Positions 53,458-63,156 of a stretch of 64,000 nucleotides of DNA are shown one piece after another. The position numbers and the translations under genes were made by a program. The notes under the pieces are model-generated. The model did not search any database. It had not been told where the DNA came from and worked only from the letters and a program-made list of their open reading frames with translations. The stretch is taken from positions 4,132,001 through 4,196,000 of the forward strand of contig NZ_CP127385.1 in assembly GCF_030378205.1 (NCBI RefSeq), in the 5' to 3' direction. Numbering within the stretch: position 1 is the first letter of the stretch; the number at the start of each line of letters is the position of its first letter. This DNA is from Bradyrhizobium sp. NP1 (GTDB taxonomy: Bacteria; Pseudomonadota; Alphaproteobacteria; Rhizobiales; Xanthobacteraceae).

Positions 53458-54132
53458 CTACGCGGCGGCGCGGGCCTGCAGCCCTGAAATCCACGAATTG
53501 CGCCGCTTCAGGAAATCCGCAAGCAGCGCCGGATAGTCGGGACTGACCGCCGATTTGACCGACGGCCGGGAAGCGAGTGTCGCGCGCCAGCGCGCAAGCT
53601 TCGGCTTGCCGGCTAGGATGCCGAAATCACCGATTTGGTCGAACACGTCGAAATAGCGGAACACCGGGCCGAACACAGCATCGACCAGCGAGAAATTTTC
53701 CCCATCGAACCAGGGCGAAGCCGCGACGCGTGCCTCCAGGCGCGCGAATTTCTGCGCGAGCTGCGACGCCTTCGTCCTGAACGCGGCCTCGTCGGGAGCC
53801 GTGTAGAGGCCTGCGATGTCGTTGAGGACGGCTGAGCCGAATTCGATCCAGCCGCGATGCTCGGCGCGGCGCAACGGATCGGCAGGATGCAGCGGCCTTG
53901 CTTGCGTCTCCTCCAGATATTCGAGGATGACGGCGGATTCGAAGATCGGGGTGTCGCCGACCACAAGCACCGGCGTCTTGCCCAGCGGCGACAGCTTCAG
54001 GAACCAGTCCGGCTTGTTGGCGAGGTCGATATCGACGCGCTCGAACGGAACGCCTTTCTCGGTGAGCGCGATCACGGCGCGCTGCACATAGGGGCAAAGC
54101 TTGTGGCTGATCAGTTTCAGGGCTGCGGCCAT
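53458..54132 (-). CDS. Glutathione S-transferase
   Basis: A 224-residue GST. It has an N-terminal thioredoxin fold (LKLISHKLCPYVQRAVIALTEKGV, with PVLVVGDTPIFESAVILEYLEE including the glutathione-binding ES) and a helical C-terminal domain. The catalytic position is a cysteine in SHKLCPYVQ, so it is more likely an omega- or beta-type thiol transferase than a conjugating GST. The ATG at 54132 matches the fold start. Confidence 0.9.
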   Translation of the reverse strand: MAAALKLISHKLCPYVQRAVIALTEKGVPFERVDIDLANKPDWFLKLSPLGKTPVLVVGDTPIFESAVILEYLEETQARPLHPADPLRRAEHRGWIEFGSAVLNDIAGLYTAPDEAAFRTKASQLAQKFARLEARVAASPWFDGENFSLVDAVFGPVFRYFDVFDQIGDFGILAGKPKLARWRATLASRPSVKSAVSPDYPALLADFLKRRNSWISGLQARAAA

Positions 54133-54275
54133 GGCACGCCTCGTCATTCCATGCAGATGCATCCAAATTAGATGCAATTGCATGAATCGTCAAGGTGTCC
54201 GCTCGGTATCCGTTTTCGGCTTGAAGTCTGCCGCGTCGATTGATGGAAGCCGGACGGACCTCAAATCGGCCGCTG

Positions 54276-55379
54276 CTAGGGCCTTGCGATGACACCTCCG
54301 GTCATCGGCATCGGCACGCCCGTGGTGGCGGGGTAGCTGAGCGGCAGGCCTTTCAGGCCGCGCGCGGCAAGGAAGCCGAAGGCCTGCGCCTCGATCGCGT
54401 CGGCCGCCCAGCCCAGCGCCTCGGCGGCCTCGACCGGCGCGGGATCGAGCCGCTCGCGCAGCATGCGGAGCATGGTGAGGTTGCGGGCACCGCCGCCCGC
54501 GACGATCCAGCTCCTCGGCACTTTCGGCAGATGGGTCACGATCCGCGCGATGGCTTCGGCGGTGAACGCGGTCAAGGTCGCCGCACCATCGGCCGGCTTC
54601 CTGTTGCCGAGGCTGAGGGCTGCGAAGTCGTTGCGGTCGAGCGATTTCGGCGGCGGGGCCGCAAAGAATGGCAGTTCGAGCGCGCGGCGGATCCAGGCAA
54701 CATCGACCATGCCCTGCGCCGCCAGCCTTCCCTCGCAGTCGTAGGGCTGGCCGGCCACGCGGAAGATGTAGTCGTCGATCAGCGCGTTGCCGGGCCCGGT
54801 GTCGCAGGCGATCAGGGCATCGTCGCCGTCGATATAGGTGATGTTGGAGACGCCGCCGATGTTAACCACGACGACGGGCCCCTCGCGGTCGAGCGATTGC
54901 GCCAGCGCGCGGTGATAGACCGGCACGAAGGGCGCGCCCTGGCCGCCGGCGGCGACGTCGGCGGCGCGGAAATCATGCATGACCGGGATATGGATCGCTT
55001 TCGCCAGCGCGGCCGCATCGCCGATCTGCACGGTGAGCCTGCGCTCGGGCCGGTGCAGCACGGTCTGGCCATGGAAGCCGACGATGTCGATGTGCTCGGC
55101 CGTGATGCGATGCTGGGCCTGGAAGGCGGCGACCGCTTCCGCATGGGCCACCGTGACGGCCCGCTCGGCCTCGCGCAGCACGCCCGGCCGCGCGTCGCGC
55201 TGCGACAGATCGACGGCGGCGGTCAGCGCCTGGCGAAGAAGATGGCGTTCCTGGTCGGTATAGGGCCGGTAACCGGACGGGCCGAAGGATTTCACCCGCT
55301 TGCCGTCGGTTTCGAGCATGGCGACGTCGACCCCATCGAGCGAGGTGCCGCTCATCAGTCCGATCGTCGTCAACATCAT
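54276..55379 (-). CDS. anmK: Anhydro-N-acetylmuramic acid kinase
   Basis: A 367-residue AnmK with TIGLMSGTSLDGVDVAMLE, GFHGQTVLHRPE, VNIGGVSNITYIDGD, ACDTGPGNALIDDYI and the terminal EAQAFGFLAARGLKGLPLSYPATTG. It phosphorylates anhydromuramic acid during peptidoglycan recycling. It is divergent from tyrS across 332 bp, half of which is repeat copy E. The lytic transglycosylase at 17648-18889 makes the upstream product. Confidence 0.95.
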   Translation of the reverse strand: MMLTTIGLMSGTSLDGVDVAMLETDGKRVKSFGPSGYRPYTDQERHLLRQALTAAVDLSQRDARPGVLREAERAVTVAHAEAVAAFQAQHRITAEHIDIVGFHGQTVLHRPERRLTVQIGDAAALAKAIHIPVMHDFRAADVAAGGQGAPFVPVYHRALAQSLDREGPVVVVNIGGVSNITYIDGDDALIACDTGPGNALIDDYIFRVAGQPYDCEGRLAAQGMVDVAWIRRALELPFFAAPPPKSLDRNDFAALSLGNRKPADGAATLTAFTAEAIARIVTHLPKVPRSWIVAGGGARNLTMLRMLRERLDPAPVEAAEALGWAADAIEAQAFGFLAARGLKGLPLSYPATTGVPMPMTGGVIARP

Positions 55380-55537
55380 AGCGATCGCGCCTCTGACGCT
55401 CTGCCTACCCTGCTCCCTGTGTCATCCAGCTTGTGCCAAACAAGCACATCTTATAATGCCACAGCGCGCAGCCCGGCGGCAGCCAGTTCCGGCCAAAGTT
55501 CTGGAATTAGATGCAAATACCGTAAAACAAGAATGAC

Positions 55538-55705
55538 CCGGTATCCCGAATACGACATTCGCACGATGGCGCGGCACGTTCGCCAGCGAATGTCGTATTC
55601 GCGAGAATACCGGCAAATCTATGATTCTGGTGTGGTTTCGGTCCAGAAGTTCGTTTGACGAACCCCGAAGCCGTGCTGAAGAGAGCTTCCGAACCATCAG
55701 GTCCA
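55538..55705. repeat. Two-hairpin intergenic repeat, copy E, before tyrS
   Basis: Hairpin 1 (55538-55613) has outer arms CCGGTATCC / GAATACCGG and inner arms GAATACGACATTCGC / GCGAATGTCGTATTC. The linker CAAATCTATGATTC leads to hairpin 2 (55628-55705), with arms TGGTGTGGTTTCGG...CAGAAGTTCG and GAGAGCTTCCGAACCATCAGG. The last arm includes the CAGG before the tyrS ATG at 55712. Confidence 0.8.
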
Positions 55706-55711
55706 AGACAA

Positions 55712-56965
55712 ATGACTGCATTTAAATCTGATTTTCTGAATGTGTTGCAGAGCCGGGGCTTCATTCAGCAGATCTCGGACCCCGAATCGCTTGATGCGCT
55801 GGCGCACAAGCGCGAGCTCGTCGCCTATATCGGCTTCGACTGCACCGCGCCCTCCCTGCATGTCGGCTCGATGGTGCAGATCATGTGCCTGTACTGGCTG
55901 CAGCAGACCGGCAACAAGCCGATCGCGCTGATGGGCGGCGGCACCACGCGCGTCGGCGATCCCTCCGGCAAGGACGAGACCCGCAAGATCCTCTCGATCG
56001 AGGAGATCGACCGCAACAAGGCCGGCATCAATCAGGTGTTCTCGCACTTCCTCAGCTTCGGCGAGGGCAAGAGCGACGCGGTGATGCCCGACAACGCCGA
56101 ATGGCTGACGAAGCTGAACTGGATCGAGATGCTGCGCGACATCGGCCGGCATTTCTCCGTCAACCGCATGCTCGCAATGGACTCGGTGAAGCTGCGGCTC
56201 GAACGCGACCAGGAGATGAGCTTCATCGAGTTCAACTACATGATCCTGCAGGCCTACGACTATGTCGTGCTCAACAGACGCTACGATTGCCGGCTGCAGA
56301 TGGGCGGCTCCGACCAGTGGGGCAACATCGTCAACGGCATCGACCTCGGCCGCCGCATGGGCACGCCGCAGCTCCACGCGCTGACCACGCCGCTGATCAC
56401 GACCGCCTCGGGCGAGAAGATGGGCAAGACCGCAAGCGGCGCGGTCTGGCTCAACGCCGACATGAAGAGCCCGTACGAATACTGGCAGTTCTGGCGCAAC
56501 ACCGAAGACGCCGACGTCCCGCGCTTCCTGAAACTGTTCACGACGCTGCCGCTCGCCGAAATCGAAAAGCTGGCCGCGCTCAAGGGCGCCGAGATCAACG
56601 AGGCCAAGAAGGCGCTCGCGGATGCGGCGACCACGCTGCTGCATGGCGCCGACGCCGCGCGGCAGGCGGCGGAAACCGCGCGCCAGACCTTTGAGGAAGG
56701 CGCGATCGCAACGAACCTGCCGACGGTGGAAATTCCGCGCGGCGAACTTGAATCGGGCAGCGGCGTGCTGACGCTGTTCGTCAAGGCCGGGCTTGTCGCC
56801 TCCAATGGCGAGGCGCGGCGCCAGATCAAGGGCGGCGGCCTGCGCGTCAACGACAGCCCCGTCACCGACGAGAAGATGCTGCTGACGGCGGCCGATCTCA
56901 CCACCGAGGGCGTGATCAAGCTGTCGCTTGGCAAGAAGCGCCACGTCCTCATCCGGCCCGCATAG
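55712..56965 (+). CDS. tyrS: Tyrosyl-tRNA synthetase
   Basis: A 417-residue class I synthetase with the HIGH-type motif TAPSLHVGS, the KMSKS-type loop [13 protein letters not shown], and a C-terminal S4 RNA-binding domain ([24 protein letters not shown]). It charges tRNA-Tyr. The start MTAFKSDF at 55712 is the family start; a possible start at 55655 would lie inside the repeat. The ribosome-binding region is the 3' arm of repeat copy E, so translation may be affected by that hairpin. No T-box-like leader is seen. Confidence 0.96.
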   Translation: MTAFKSDFLNVLQSRGFIQQISDPESLDALAHKRELVAYIGFDCTAPSLHVGSMVQIMCLYWLQQTGNKPIALMGGGTTRVGDPSGKDETRKILSIEEIDRNKAGINQVFSHFLSFGEGKSDAVMPDNAEWLTKLNWIEMLRDIGRHFSVNRMLAMDSVKLRLERDQEMSFIEFNYMILQAYDYVVLNRRYDCRLQMGGSDQWGNIVNGIDLGRRMGTPQLHALTTPLITTASGEKMGKTASGAVWLNADMKSPYEYWQFWRNTEDADVPRFLKLFTTLPLAEIEKLAALKGAEINEAKKALADAATTLLHGADAARQAAETARQTFEEGAIATNLPTVEIPRGELESGSGVLTLFVKAGLVASNGEARRQIKGGGLRVNDSPVTDEKMLLTAADLTTEGVIKLSLGKKRHVLIRPA

Positions 56966-57020
56966 GCTTATTCGCTTTTGGCGCTTGCGGGAGTTGTGGA
57001 AACGCGGCTCCCTCTTCCGG

Positions 57021-58280
57021 ATGGATCAGACGACTTCGAAGCCGCCGCCGGGCGAGGAGGCATTGGCGCATCCGGCAAAGCCGGCGCGCACGGCGCTCAA
57101 CGTGCTCGCACTGTGCTTTGCGCTGTCGGTGCTCGGCCGCGGGCTAGGCGAAAGCTTTACGGTCTTCCTCAAGCCGATCGCGCAGGACTTCGGCTGGGAC
57201 CGCGCCCAGGTGGTTTCGGTCTATTCGCTGATCTGGTTTGCCGGCGGGCTGACCGCGCCGCTGATCGGCCGCCTGTTCGACCATTCAGGTCCGCGCGCCG
57301 TCTATTCACTCGGCATAATGATGATCGGCGCGGCGTTCCTGGCTGCCGCGCATGCGTCGTCGCTCTGGCATTTCCAGCTCAGCGTCGGACTTGCGGTCGG
57401 CATCGGGATCGCGCTGATCGGCAACGTGCCGAACTCGATCCTGCTCGGCCGCTGGTTCGGCCCGCGGCTGCCGACCGCGATGGCCGTGGTCTATTCCGCG
57501 ACCGGCGCCGGCGTGCTGGTGCTGCTGCCGGCGTCGCAGATCCTGATCGATCATTTTGGCTGGCGCGGCGCCTATCAGATCTTCGGATTTTGCGCGCTCG
57601 CACTGCTTGTTCCGCTCTGGCTGCTGCCGTGGCGGCTGTTCTCGGGCGGCTCGCCGCACGTCGTCAGGAAGGCCGACGCCGATCTCGCGGGCGAAGGCTG
57701 GACGCTCCTCAGCGCGATGCGGCACCACGCCTTCTGGGCGGTGTTTGCGACCTTCTTCTTCACCGCGGTCGGCATGTTCGCGATCTCGGCGCAGATCGTC
57801 GCCTACCTGATCGATGCCGGCTTTGCGCCGCTTGAGGCCGCAACCGCCTGGGGATTTTCCGGCGTGGTGCTGCTGTTCGGCATGCTCGGCGTCACCCAGC
57901 TCGACAGCCTGATCGGGCGCAGGCCATCGGTCCTCATCAGCTACGCAATCTCGATTGTCGGCATCCTGCTGCTCTGGCTTTTGCAGTTCCACCCGAATTT
58001 CTGGATTCTCACCGCCTTCGTCGTCACCTTCGGCAGCATGATCGGTTCGCGCGGGCCGCTCCTGACTGCAACGGCGATGAAGATCTTTCGGGGAAAACGC
58101 GTCGGGACCATCTACGGCATGATCTCGGTCGGCGGTGGGCTCGGATCGGCGCTCGGCTCGTGGAGCGGCGGCCTGATCCACGACCTCAGCCACAGCTACA
58201 ATCCCGTGATCGCATTCTCGCTTGTAAGCGTGATCCTCGGGATGATTCCGTTTTTGGTCGTGCCGGCGCTGCGGCGCTGA
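57021..58280 (+). CDS. MFS transporter, OFA/monocarboxylate-like
   Basis: A 419-residue, 12-helix MFS protein. Characteristic segments are FTVFLKPIAQDFGWDRAQVVSVYSL, LGRWFGPRLPTAMAVVYSATGAG and TAMKIFRGKRVGTIYGMISVGGGLGSALG, as in the oxalate/formate antiporter (OFA) and monocarboxylate-type family. The substrate is probably a small organic acid. It starts 55 bp after tyrS and may be read through from it. The ATG 57021 is preferred; a 56928 start overlaps tyrS. Confidence 0.87.
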   Translation: MDQTTSKPPPGEEALAHPAKPARTALNVLALCFALSVLGRGLGESFTVFLKPIAQDFGWDRAQVVSVYSLIWFAGGLTAPLIGRLFDHSGPRAVYSLGIMMIGAAFLAAAHASSLWHFQLSVGLAVGIGIALIGNVPNSILLGRWFGPRLPTAMAVVYSATGAGVLVLLPASQILIDHFGWRGAYQIFGFCALALLVPLWLLPWRLFSGGSPHVVRKADADLAGEGWTLLSAMRHHAFWAVFATFFFTAVGMFAISAQIVAYLIDAGFAPLEAATAWGFSGVVLLFGMLGVTQLDSLIGRRPSVLISYAISIVGILLLWLLQFHPNFWILTAFVVTFGSMIGSRGPLLTATAMKIFRGKRVGTIYGMISVGGGLGSALGSWSGGLIHDLSHSYNPVIAFSLVSVILGMIPFLVVPALRR

Positions 58281-58319
58281 AACGTCACCGCGCGGCGTGT
58301 TTGGGCGCGGCGATCGCCG

Positions 58320-61300
58320 TCAATTGTTCGGCGTCGGGAATTCGGTCGGGTTGTACTGCTTGCCGGTGTTGAACTCCATGACCTTGCGCGTCACGCCGGG
58401 CAAGATCGCCGAAATCGGGTTGACCCGAAACACCGGCTGTCCGGGACTGCCGACGACTTCATAGGTCACGCCGAACAGGCCTTCATTGCTGCCACCGCCG
58501 AGGACCAGGCCAATGACCGGCAGCTGACCGAACATGTTGTTCAGGCCGTACAAAGGAACGATCGTGCCGCTCATGCGCACCTGATTGGCGACGTAGTCGA
58601 TGGTCCCCTCGATCGTCAGCCCGATGGTCGGGCCTTTCACCACGCCTTCCCGGATCGCAAGCTGGCCGCTTTGCCGGCTGAATTCCGCGCGCAGCGCCGA
58701 GAACGAGACGCCGTTCTGCACGCCGACGGGGCCGCCGGCGGCGACGCGGTCAAGCGCGCCCTCGCCCTTCACCGAAAAATCGCGGACGTTGATCAGGCCG
58801 TCCTTGGCGCTGGGCTCGACGGTCGGCGGCTCCATGGCGAGGTTGAGCTGGCCGCCGATCATCTTGGAATAGGTGTCGGTGAAGCGGAAGAAGGCGCCGG
58901 CGTCGTTGGTCTGCAGCACGATGACATCGCGCCCCTGGCCCTGGCCGCGGCCCCGGAAGTCGGCGGTGACGGTCGTGTCGCGCCCGATCTTGCCGTTCAG
59001 CGCAAAATTCCTGAACACGCCGCCGCGGCGTGAGAGCTTGACGTCGGCACTGCGCACCGCCTCGCCGTTGAAGCCAGCGACCGCGCCGAGCTTGAGATCG
59101 ACGTCGAGGTCGACGTTCTTCATCTTGTTCTTGCTGTCGGCATCCTTGCTCGGGCTGCCCGAGATCGCCGACCTGAGGAAGCCGCGGCCGTCGAACACGT
59201 CGCCGCGCATGACAACCCGCACCACGCCGTCGGCGCCGCGCTCGGCCTTGAGCGAGCTCTTGTCGCCCTCGGAAGGCGCATAGGTCGGGAAGTTCGCGTT
59301 CATGAGGTCGCCGTTCTGGTCGACCTCGAGCGAGCCCTTGATCGAGACGCCGCCGCCCTCGATGACGATGTCCTCGAAACGCGTCGATTGCGCCTTCGGC
59401 ACCACGTTGAAGGTGGCACGCCCGGATTTGCCGGGGACCTTGACCCAGCCCGGCAGGATGTTGTCGAGCTTCAGCGCCGTGAGATCGGCCTCGATGCCCA
59501 TGCGGGTATCGCGATCGCCGCTGGAGATCTTGCCGGTCAGCTTGATCGGGATCGCGCCGGAGACCGCAGGCCCGAGATCGAGCCCGAGCCGCGCGCGGCT
59601 CGCATCATCCAGCGTCGCCTGCAACTTCACGTCGGCATCGCCCTCGGCCGGCTTGCGGTAGTCGAGCGCGCAGACCTGCCCGTTGATCTTGACGTCACCC
59701 TTGACCTGATAACCCTGGTTGTTGGCGACCACCTTGAGCGTGTTCGCCTCGAGCTTCTGGTTCATCACCAGCTTGTCGGCGGCGAAGCCGTTGAGATCGG
59801 CCGATATCGCGTAAGAGGTGTCCGCCTTGGTCAGCTCGCGCTTGACCGGCAGGCCGAGATTGACCGTCGCGGTGACGTTGCCCTTGCTGTTGTTGGGATC
59901 CACCAGCGTGCCGGCGAATTCGCTGAGGCGGTCGGAGGCGAGAATTTCTGCTGCCGCCGGAACCGGGCCGTCGATCCGGAACTTGACCTTGGCGGGCGAA
60001 GGCTTCGGCGCCATGTCGGGCACTTCGAACGAGAAATCGGAAATCGTCAGCTTGCGGCCGGCGGGGGTGTCGGCGATCCCCTGCCCGATCGTCACGCTCG
60101 CCGTGCGCCCGGTGACGTGCGCGCGCAGATCCGCGTCGCGCACGGAGGGCATCTCGTCGACGGGGCGCACCGTCACACCGCTCGCCACGATGTTGACCGC
60201 AAGCCCGTCGTCCGGAATCGGCGGACCCTTGCGGGAAAGGTTGCGCACCGGCGAGTTGACGCCGACCTCGATGCGCTGCACCGCGCCGCGCTCGATGCGG
60301 TCGATCACCCATTCGCGCACCTCGGGCACGATCAGCGTCGGCCACATGCGCTTCAGCGCGGACGCGTTCATCGGCGTGCCCGCGAAGCCTAGCTGCAGCC
60401 GCGCTTCGCCGGCATAGTCGATGCTGCCGGTGCCGGCGACGCCGATCTCTCCGTTGCTGATGTCGGCCTGCGTCAGCGTCACCCGCTTGTGGTCGGTGTC
60501 GAAGCGGAAACCGACCGCGATACGGTTGAAGATCAGCGGCGGCTCGTTGTCGATTCCGCCGAGCATGATGGTGCCGCCGGAGAAGCCGAGCTGCCAGTCA
60601 GTGACATTGTCGTTCGGCGGTTCGAGATGGGCGAGCAGCGTGACGCGGTTGGGGCCGGAGACGACCTTGAACGGCGCGACCAGCACCCGCCGCCCGGAAT
60701 CCCACTCGACGCTCAGCTCGGCGGAATCGATCGCCATCGGATAATCGGGCGTGTCGCTGTCGATGATGTTGCCGCTGCCCGCCGTGAGCTTGCCGCGGAA
60801 ATAGGTCGGCAGGCCGTCACGGCCGAGTTCGCCCTTCAGCTCGCCGGACAGCGGCAGGTCGGCGCTGTAGGTCAGGTCCTTCAGCCGCAGCGCCAGCAGG
60901 ATGTTCGAGGTGGAGACCTTGTCGGCGCGGATGTCGACCGAGCGCACGCCGTTCTCCGGCGGACCGACGGTCACCCGCAGCGACCAGGGATGCGCGCCCT
61001 CCTCGCCCAGGCTCAGCGCCACGCCGCCGGCGCTCGGGCGCCGCAGGCTGAGGCTGATATTGTCGAAGGTCCATTTGTTGCCGCGCTGCTGGTCGTCGAC
61101 GATCAGGTTGCCATTCTTCAGGCCGATCTCGTTGAGGTTCTGGCCGTCGAGCCCGGTGAGGCTCAGGCTGTCGAGCCAGTCGAGGCCGGCGAGCAGCCCA
61201 CTTTGCGCACTGCCTGCCTGCGCGACGCCTGGCGGCGCTGCCGAAGGTGCAGGCGTAGCAACCGTCACAGGAGGTGCGCCCGGCCGCGGGAAGGTCGGCG

Positions 61301-61970
61301 GCAGGCCGGCGTCGCGCTTGGAGGCCACACCGGTCGCAAGCGGCTTGGCGGTATCGCCGGTATAGACGGTGACGTAGCCGTCCGGCGTGATCCGCACCGC
61401 GAGCTCGGCATCGACGAGGTTGAGGCTTTCGGCGCGCAGCCGACCCATCAGCAGCGCGGTGCCGGACAGCCTGACTTCCGCCTTCGGCGCGGTGGCCACC
61501 ACGACGCGGTCGCGATCGCGCACCACGATATCGCGGATGCGCACCGCGATCCGGATGCGGCCCGCGCGCTCGATCTGCGTGCCGCCGACCTCGACGGTGT
61601 TGCCATGGCCGATATTGTCTTCGATCGCGGCGGCAAGCCACGGCGTCGCCATGTCGAGATTGATCGGGCCGGCGCCGAGCCGCCACCACAATGCGCCGAA
61701 GCAGCCGGCGAAAATGAGAAGCAGTGCCCCGAGCACAATGGCAAAACGTTTGACCCAGCGCTCGCCGGCGACCCAGCGCCGCATCGCCGCGCATTTGTCG
61801 CCGAAGCGGTGAAGGCCGTTGTCGGAGCGCGACAACAGACGCCGCGCCTGGTGACCAGCCGCGTCCTCACCTTCCTGGTCCCAATCGGCATCGTCCCAGT
61901 GCGAGCGCTGGGCGTCAACGCGCTGGATCGAGCCTCGGTTGGCTCCAGGGGTCGACGTATTCCTGGCCAT
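58320..61970 (-). CDS. Large AsmA-like / YhdP-type envelope protein
   Basis: A 1216-residue protein with an N-terminal cytoplasmic part of about 55 residues, one transmembrane helix (VKRFAIVLGALLLIFAGCFGALWW), then a very long periplasmic region of beta-rich repeats, ending with an AsmA_2-type region (GPTIGLTIEGTIDYVANQVRMSGTIVPLYGLNNMFGQLPVIG). These are the marks of YhdP/TamB/AsmA proteins, thought to move phospholipids to the outer membrane. Start choice is uncertain; ATGs at 62090 and a start at 62111 would lengthen the cytoplasmic part. It is divergent from the peroxiredoxin gene and converges with the MFS gene. Confidence 0.87.
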   Translation of the reverse strand: MARNTSTPGANRGSIQRVDAQRSHWDDADWDQEGEDAAGHQARRLLSRSDNGLHRFGDKCAAMRRWVAGERWVKRFAIVLGALLLIFAGCFGALWWRLGAGPINLDMATPWLAAAIEDNIGHGNTVEVGGTQIERAGRIRIAVRIRDIVVRDRDRVVVATAPKAEVRLSGTALLMGRLRAESLNLVDAELAVRITPDGYVTVYTGDTAKPLATGVASKRDAGLPPTFPRPGAPPVTVATPAPSAAPPGVAQAGSAQSGLLAGLDWLDSLSLTGLDGQNLNEIGLKNGNLIVDDQQRGNKWTFDNISLSLRRPSAGGVALSLGEEGAHPWSLRVTVGPPENGVRSVDIRADKVSTSNILLALRLKDLTYSADLPLSGELKGELGRDGLPTYFRGKLTAGSGNIIDSDTPDYPMAIDSAELSVEWDSGRRVLVAPFKVVSGPNRVTLLAHLEPPNDNVTDWQLGFSGGTIMLGGIDNEPPLIFNRIAVGFRFDTDHKRVTLTQADISNGEIGVAGTGSIDYAGEARLQLGFAGTPMNASALKRMWPTLIVPEVREWVIDRIERGAVQRIEVGVNSPVRNLSRKGPPIPDDGLAVNIVASGVTVRPVDEMPSVRDADLRAHVTGRTASVTIGQGIADTPAGRKLTISDFSFEVPDMAPKPSPAKVKFRIDGPVPAAAEILASDRLSEFAGTLVDPNNSKGNVTATVNLGLPVKRELTKADTSYAISADLNGFAADKLVMNQKLEANTLKVVANNQGYQVKGDVKINGQVCALDYRKPAEGDADVKLQATLDDASRARLGLDLGPAVSGAIPIKLTGKISSGDRDTRMGIEADLTALKLDNILPGWVKVPGKSGRATFNVVPKAQSTRFEDIVIEGGGVSIKGSLEVDQNGDLMNANFPTYAPSEGDKSSLKAERGADGVVRVVMRGDVFDGRGFLRSAISGSPSKDADSKNKMKNVDLDVDLKLGAVAGFNGEAVRSADVKLSRRGGVFRNFALNGKIGRDTTVTADFRGRGQGQGRDVIVLQTNDAGAFFRFTDTYSKMIGGQLNLAMEPPTVEPSAKDGLINVRDFSVKGEGALDRVAAGGPVGVQNGVSFSALRAEFSRQSGQLAIREGVVKGPTIGLTIEGTIDYVANQVRMSGTIVPLYGLNNMFGQLPVIGLVLGGGSNEGLFGVTYEVVGSPGQPVFRVNPISAILPGVTRKVMEFNTGKQYNPTEFPTPNN

Positions 61971-62262
61971 TGCCTCTCGGTGCTGGCGTTCGTAGCAGGA
62001 TCGATCGCCGCCACTGTTTCGTCCGTCGACGGGCGGCGGGCGATCCGAAGCCGGCATGACGGCCAATCCTCGATTTACCCCGTTGCTCATCGCAAGGCCC
62101 AACGGGCACATTCAACAAGCGGTCGGGAGGTGCGTCGAATTCCTCTAAACCATACTCTGCGGCCGTTGGGCTTGCCCAGCCGCGGGGCGCGAATCCCGCA
62201 AGCCGGACCACCCTTGCAATAGCCTAATGATTGATCCGCCGAAAGCGACGAAAGGAAGGCGT

Positions 62263-62961
62263 ATGTCCAAGAAAACGCGCAAGAAATCCCCAAAAACATC
62301 CTCCGCGGGCCGAACGCCTGCGCGATCGCCGAAGCGGGCCAAGGCAAAGGCCGTAAAAACCACGGCCCGGGCGTCGGCCGGGCCAGCCAAGAGCGCACGT
62401 GGCAAAGCCTCCCACAGGGCTGCGTCGAAAGCGTTAAGGGTGGCTGCGGCGGCAAGCCGCAAGAGTCCCGCCAAGACTCAGACGAAGCCCGCTCCTGTCG
62501 GGCTTGCCGAGGGCACCAAAGCGCCGGCTTTCCGCCTCCCGCGCGATGGCGGCGGCACGGCTTCGCTGTCCGACTATGCCGGAAAGAAGCTGGTGCTGTT
62601 CTTCTACCCGCGCGCCAACACGCCCGGATGCACCAGGGAGGCGATCGACTTCACCCGGCTGAAGGGCGCCTTCGCCGAAGCGGGAACCGAGGTGCTCGGC
62701 ATTTCCGCCGATTCCCTGAAGGCCCAGGAATCATTTCGCGACAAGCACAAGCTCGCGGTGCCTCTGATCTCGGATGAGAAGCACGAAATGCTCGAGGCCT
62801 ACGGCGCCTGGGGAGAAAAATCGCTGTACGGCCGGACTTTCCTCGGAATCATTCGCACCACCGTCCTGATCGGCGCCGACGGCCGGATCATCCGGGTCTG
62901 GCGCAATGTCAGGGTCGACGGTCACGCCGACCAGGTGCTGGAGGCCGCGCGCGCTGCCTAG
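62263..62961 (+). CDS. BCP-type peroxiredoxin with an N-terminal histone-H1-like tail
   Basis: A 232-residue protein. Residues 1-80 are a Lys/Ala/Arg/Ser-rich tail (KKTRKKSPKTSSAGRTPARS), like histone H1 C-termini, followed by a PrxQ/BCP peroxiredoxin (KAPAFRLPRDGG, FFYPRANTPGCTREAIDFTRL). The peroxidatic cysteine is Cys123, the only cysteine in the chain; the usual resolving cysteine five residues later is Ile128. It is therefore a 1-Cys enzyme needing an outside thiol. The basic tail suggests DNA binding. AAGGAAGG precedes ATG 62263. Confidence 0.9.
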   Translation: MSKKTRKKSPKTSSAGRTPARSPKRAKAKAVKTTARASAGPAKSARGKASHRAASKALRVAAAASRKSPAKTQTKPAPVGLAEGTKAPAFRLPRDGGGTASLSDYAGKKLVLFFYPRANTPGCTREAIDFTRLKGAFAEAGTEVLGISADSLKAQESFRDKHKLAVPLISDEKHEMLEAYGAWGEKSLYGRTFLGIIRTTVLIGADGRIIRVWRNVRVDGHADQVLEAARAA

Positions 62962-62962
62962 G

Positions 62963-63062
62963 GCATGATGCGGAAAAGTGGATACCGGTTTTCCGAAAAC
63001 GTCATGCCGAGTCAAAATGCTAAAGCGCGATCAAGCTTTAATCTAAAGCCATCGCGCTTTAG
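62963..63062. repeat. RIME-like double palindrome
   Basis: The first hairpin (62963-63007) reads GCATGATGCGGAAAAGTG...CGGTTTTCCGAAAACGTCATGC. The second (63020-63062) has a perfect 12-bp stem, CTAAAGCGCGAT / ATCGCGCTTTAG. CGGAAAAGTGG...CCGGTTTTCCG palindromes are abundant in Rhizobiales intergenic DNA and resemble the published RIME-type elements. It begins two bases after the peroxiredoxin stop. Confidence 0.75.
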
Positions 63063-63092
63063 GGCCCCATTTCCGGAAAATTAACCATGAAT

Positions 63093-63120
63093 GGCTCAAA
63101 TCGGCTGTACCATTTGAGCC
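63093..63120. other. Perfect 9-bp hairpin in the M23 gene 5' region
   Basis: GGCTCAAAT (63093-63101) pairs perfectly with ATTTGAGCC (63112-63120) with a ten-base loop, 36 bases before ATG 63157. It may be an operator or an mRNA leader structure. Confidence 0.5.
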
Positions 63121-63156
63121 GTACGGAACTCGTCTCCGACCGGCGCGGGAGTGCCG

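Noticed and set aside
54240..55658. A 472-codon plus-strand frame over anmK
   Set aside because: Antisense to a complete AnmK with all family motifs; it ends inside a repeat element.
55380..55711. A T-box or tRNA-like leader upstream of tyrS
   Set aside because: No specifier loop or T-box sequence is present. The structure is repeat copy E, which occurs at unrelated genes.
60489..62222. A 577-codon plus-strand frame opposite the AsmA-like gene
   Set aside because: Composition typical of an antisense frame; the minus-strand protein has a clear membrane helix and AsmA-type C-terminus.
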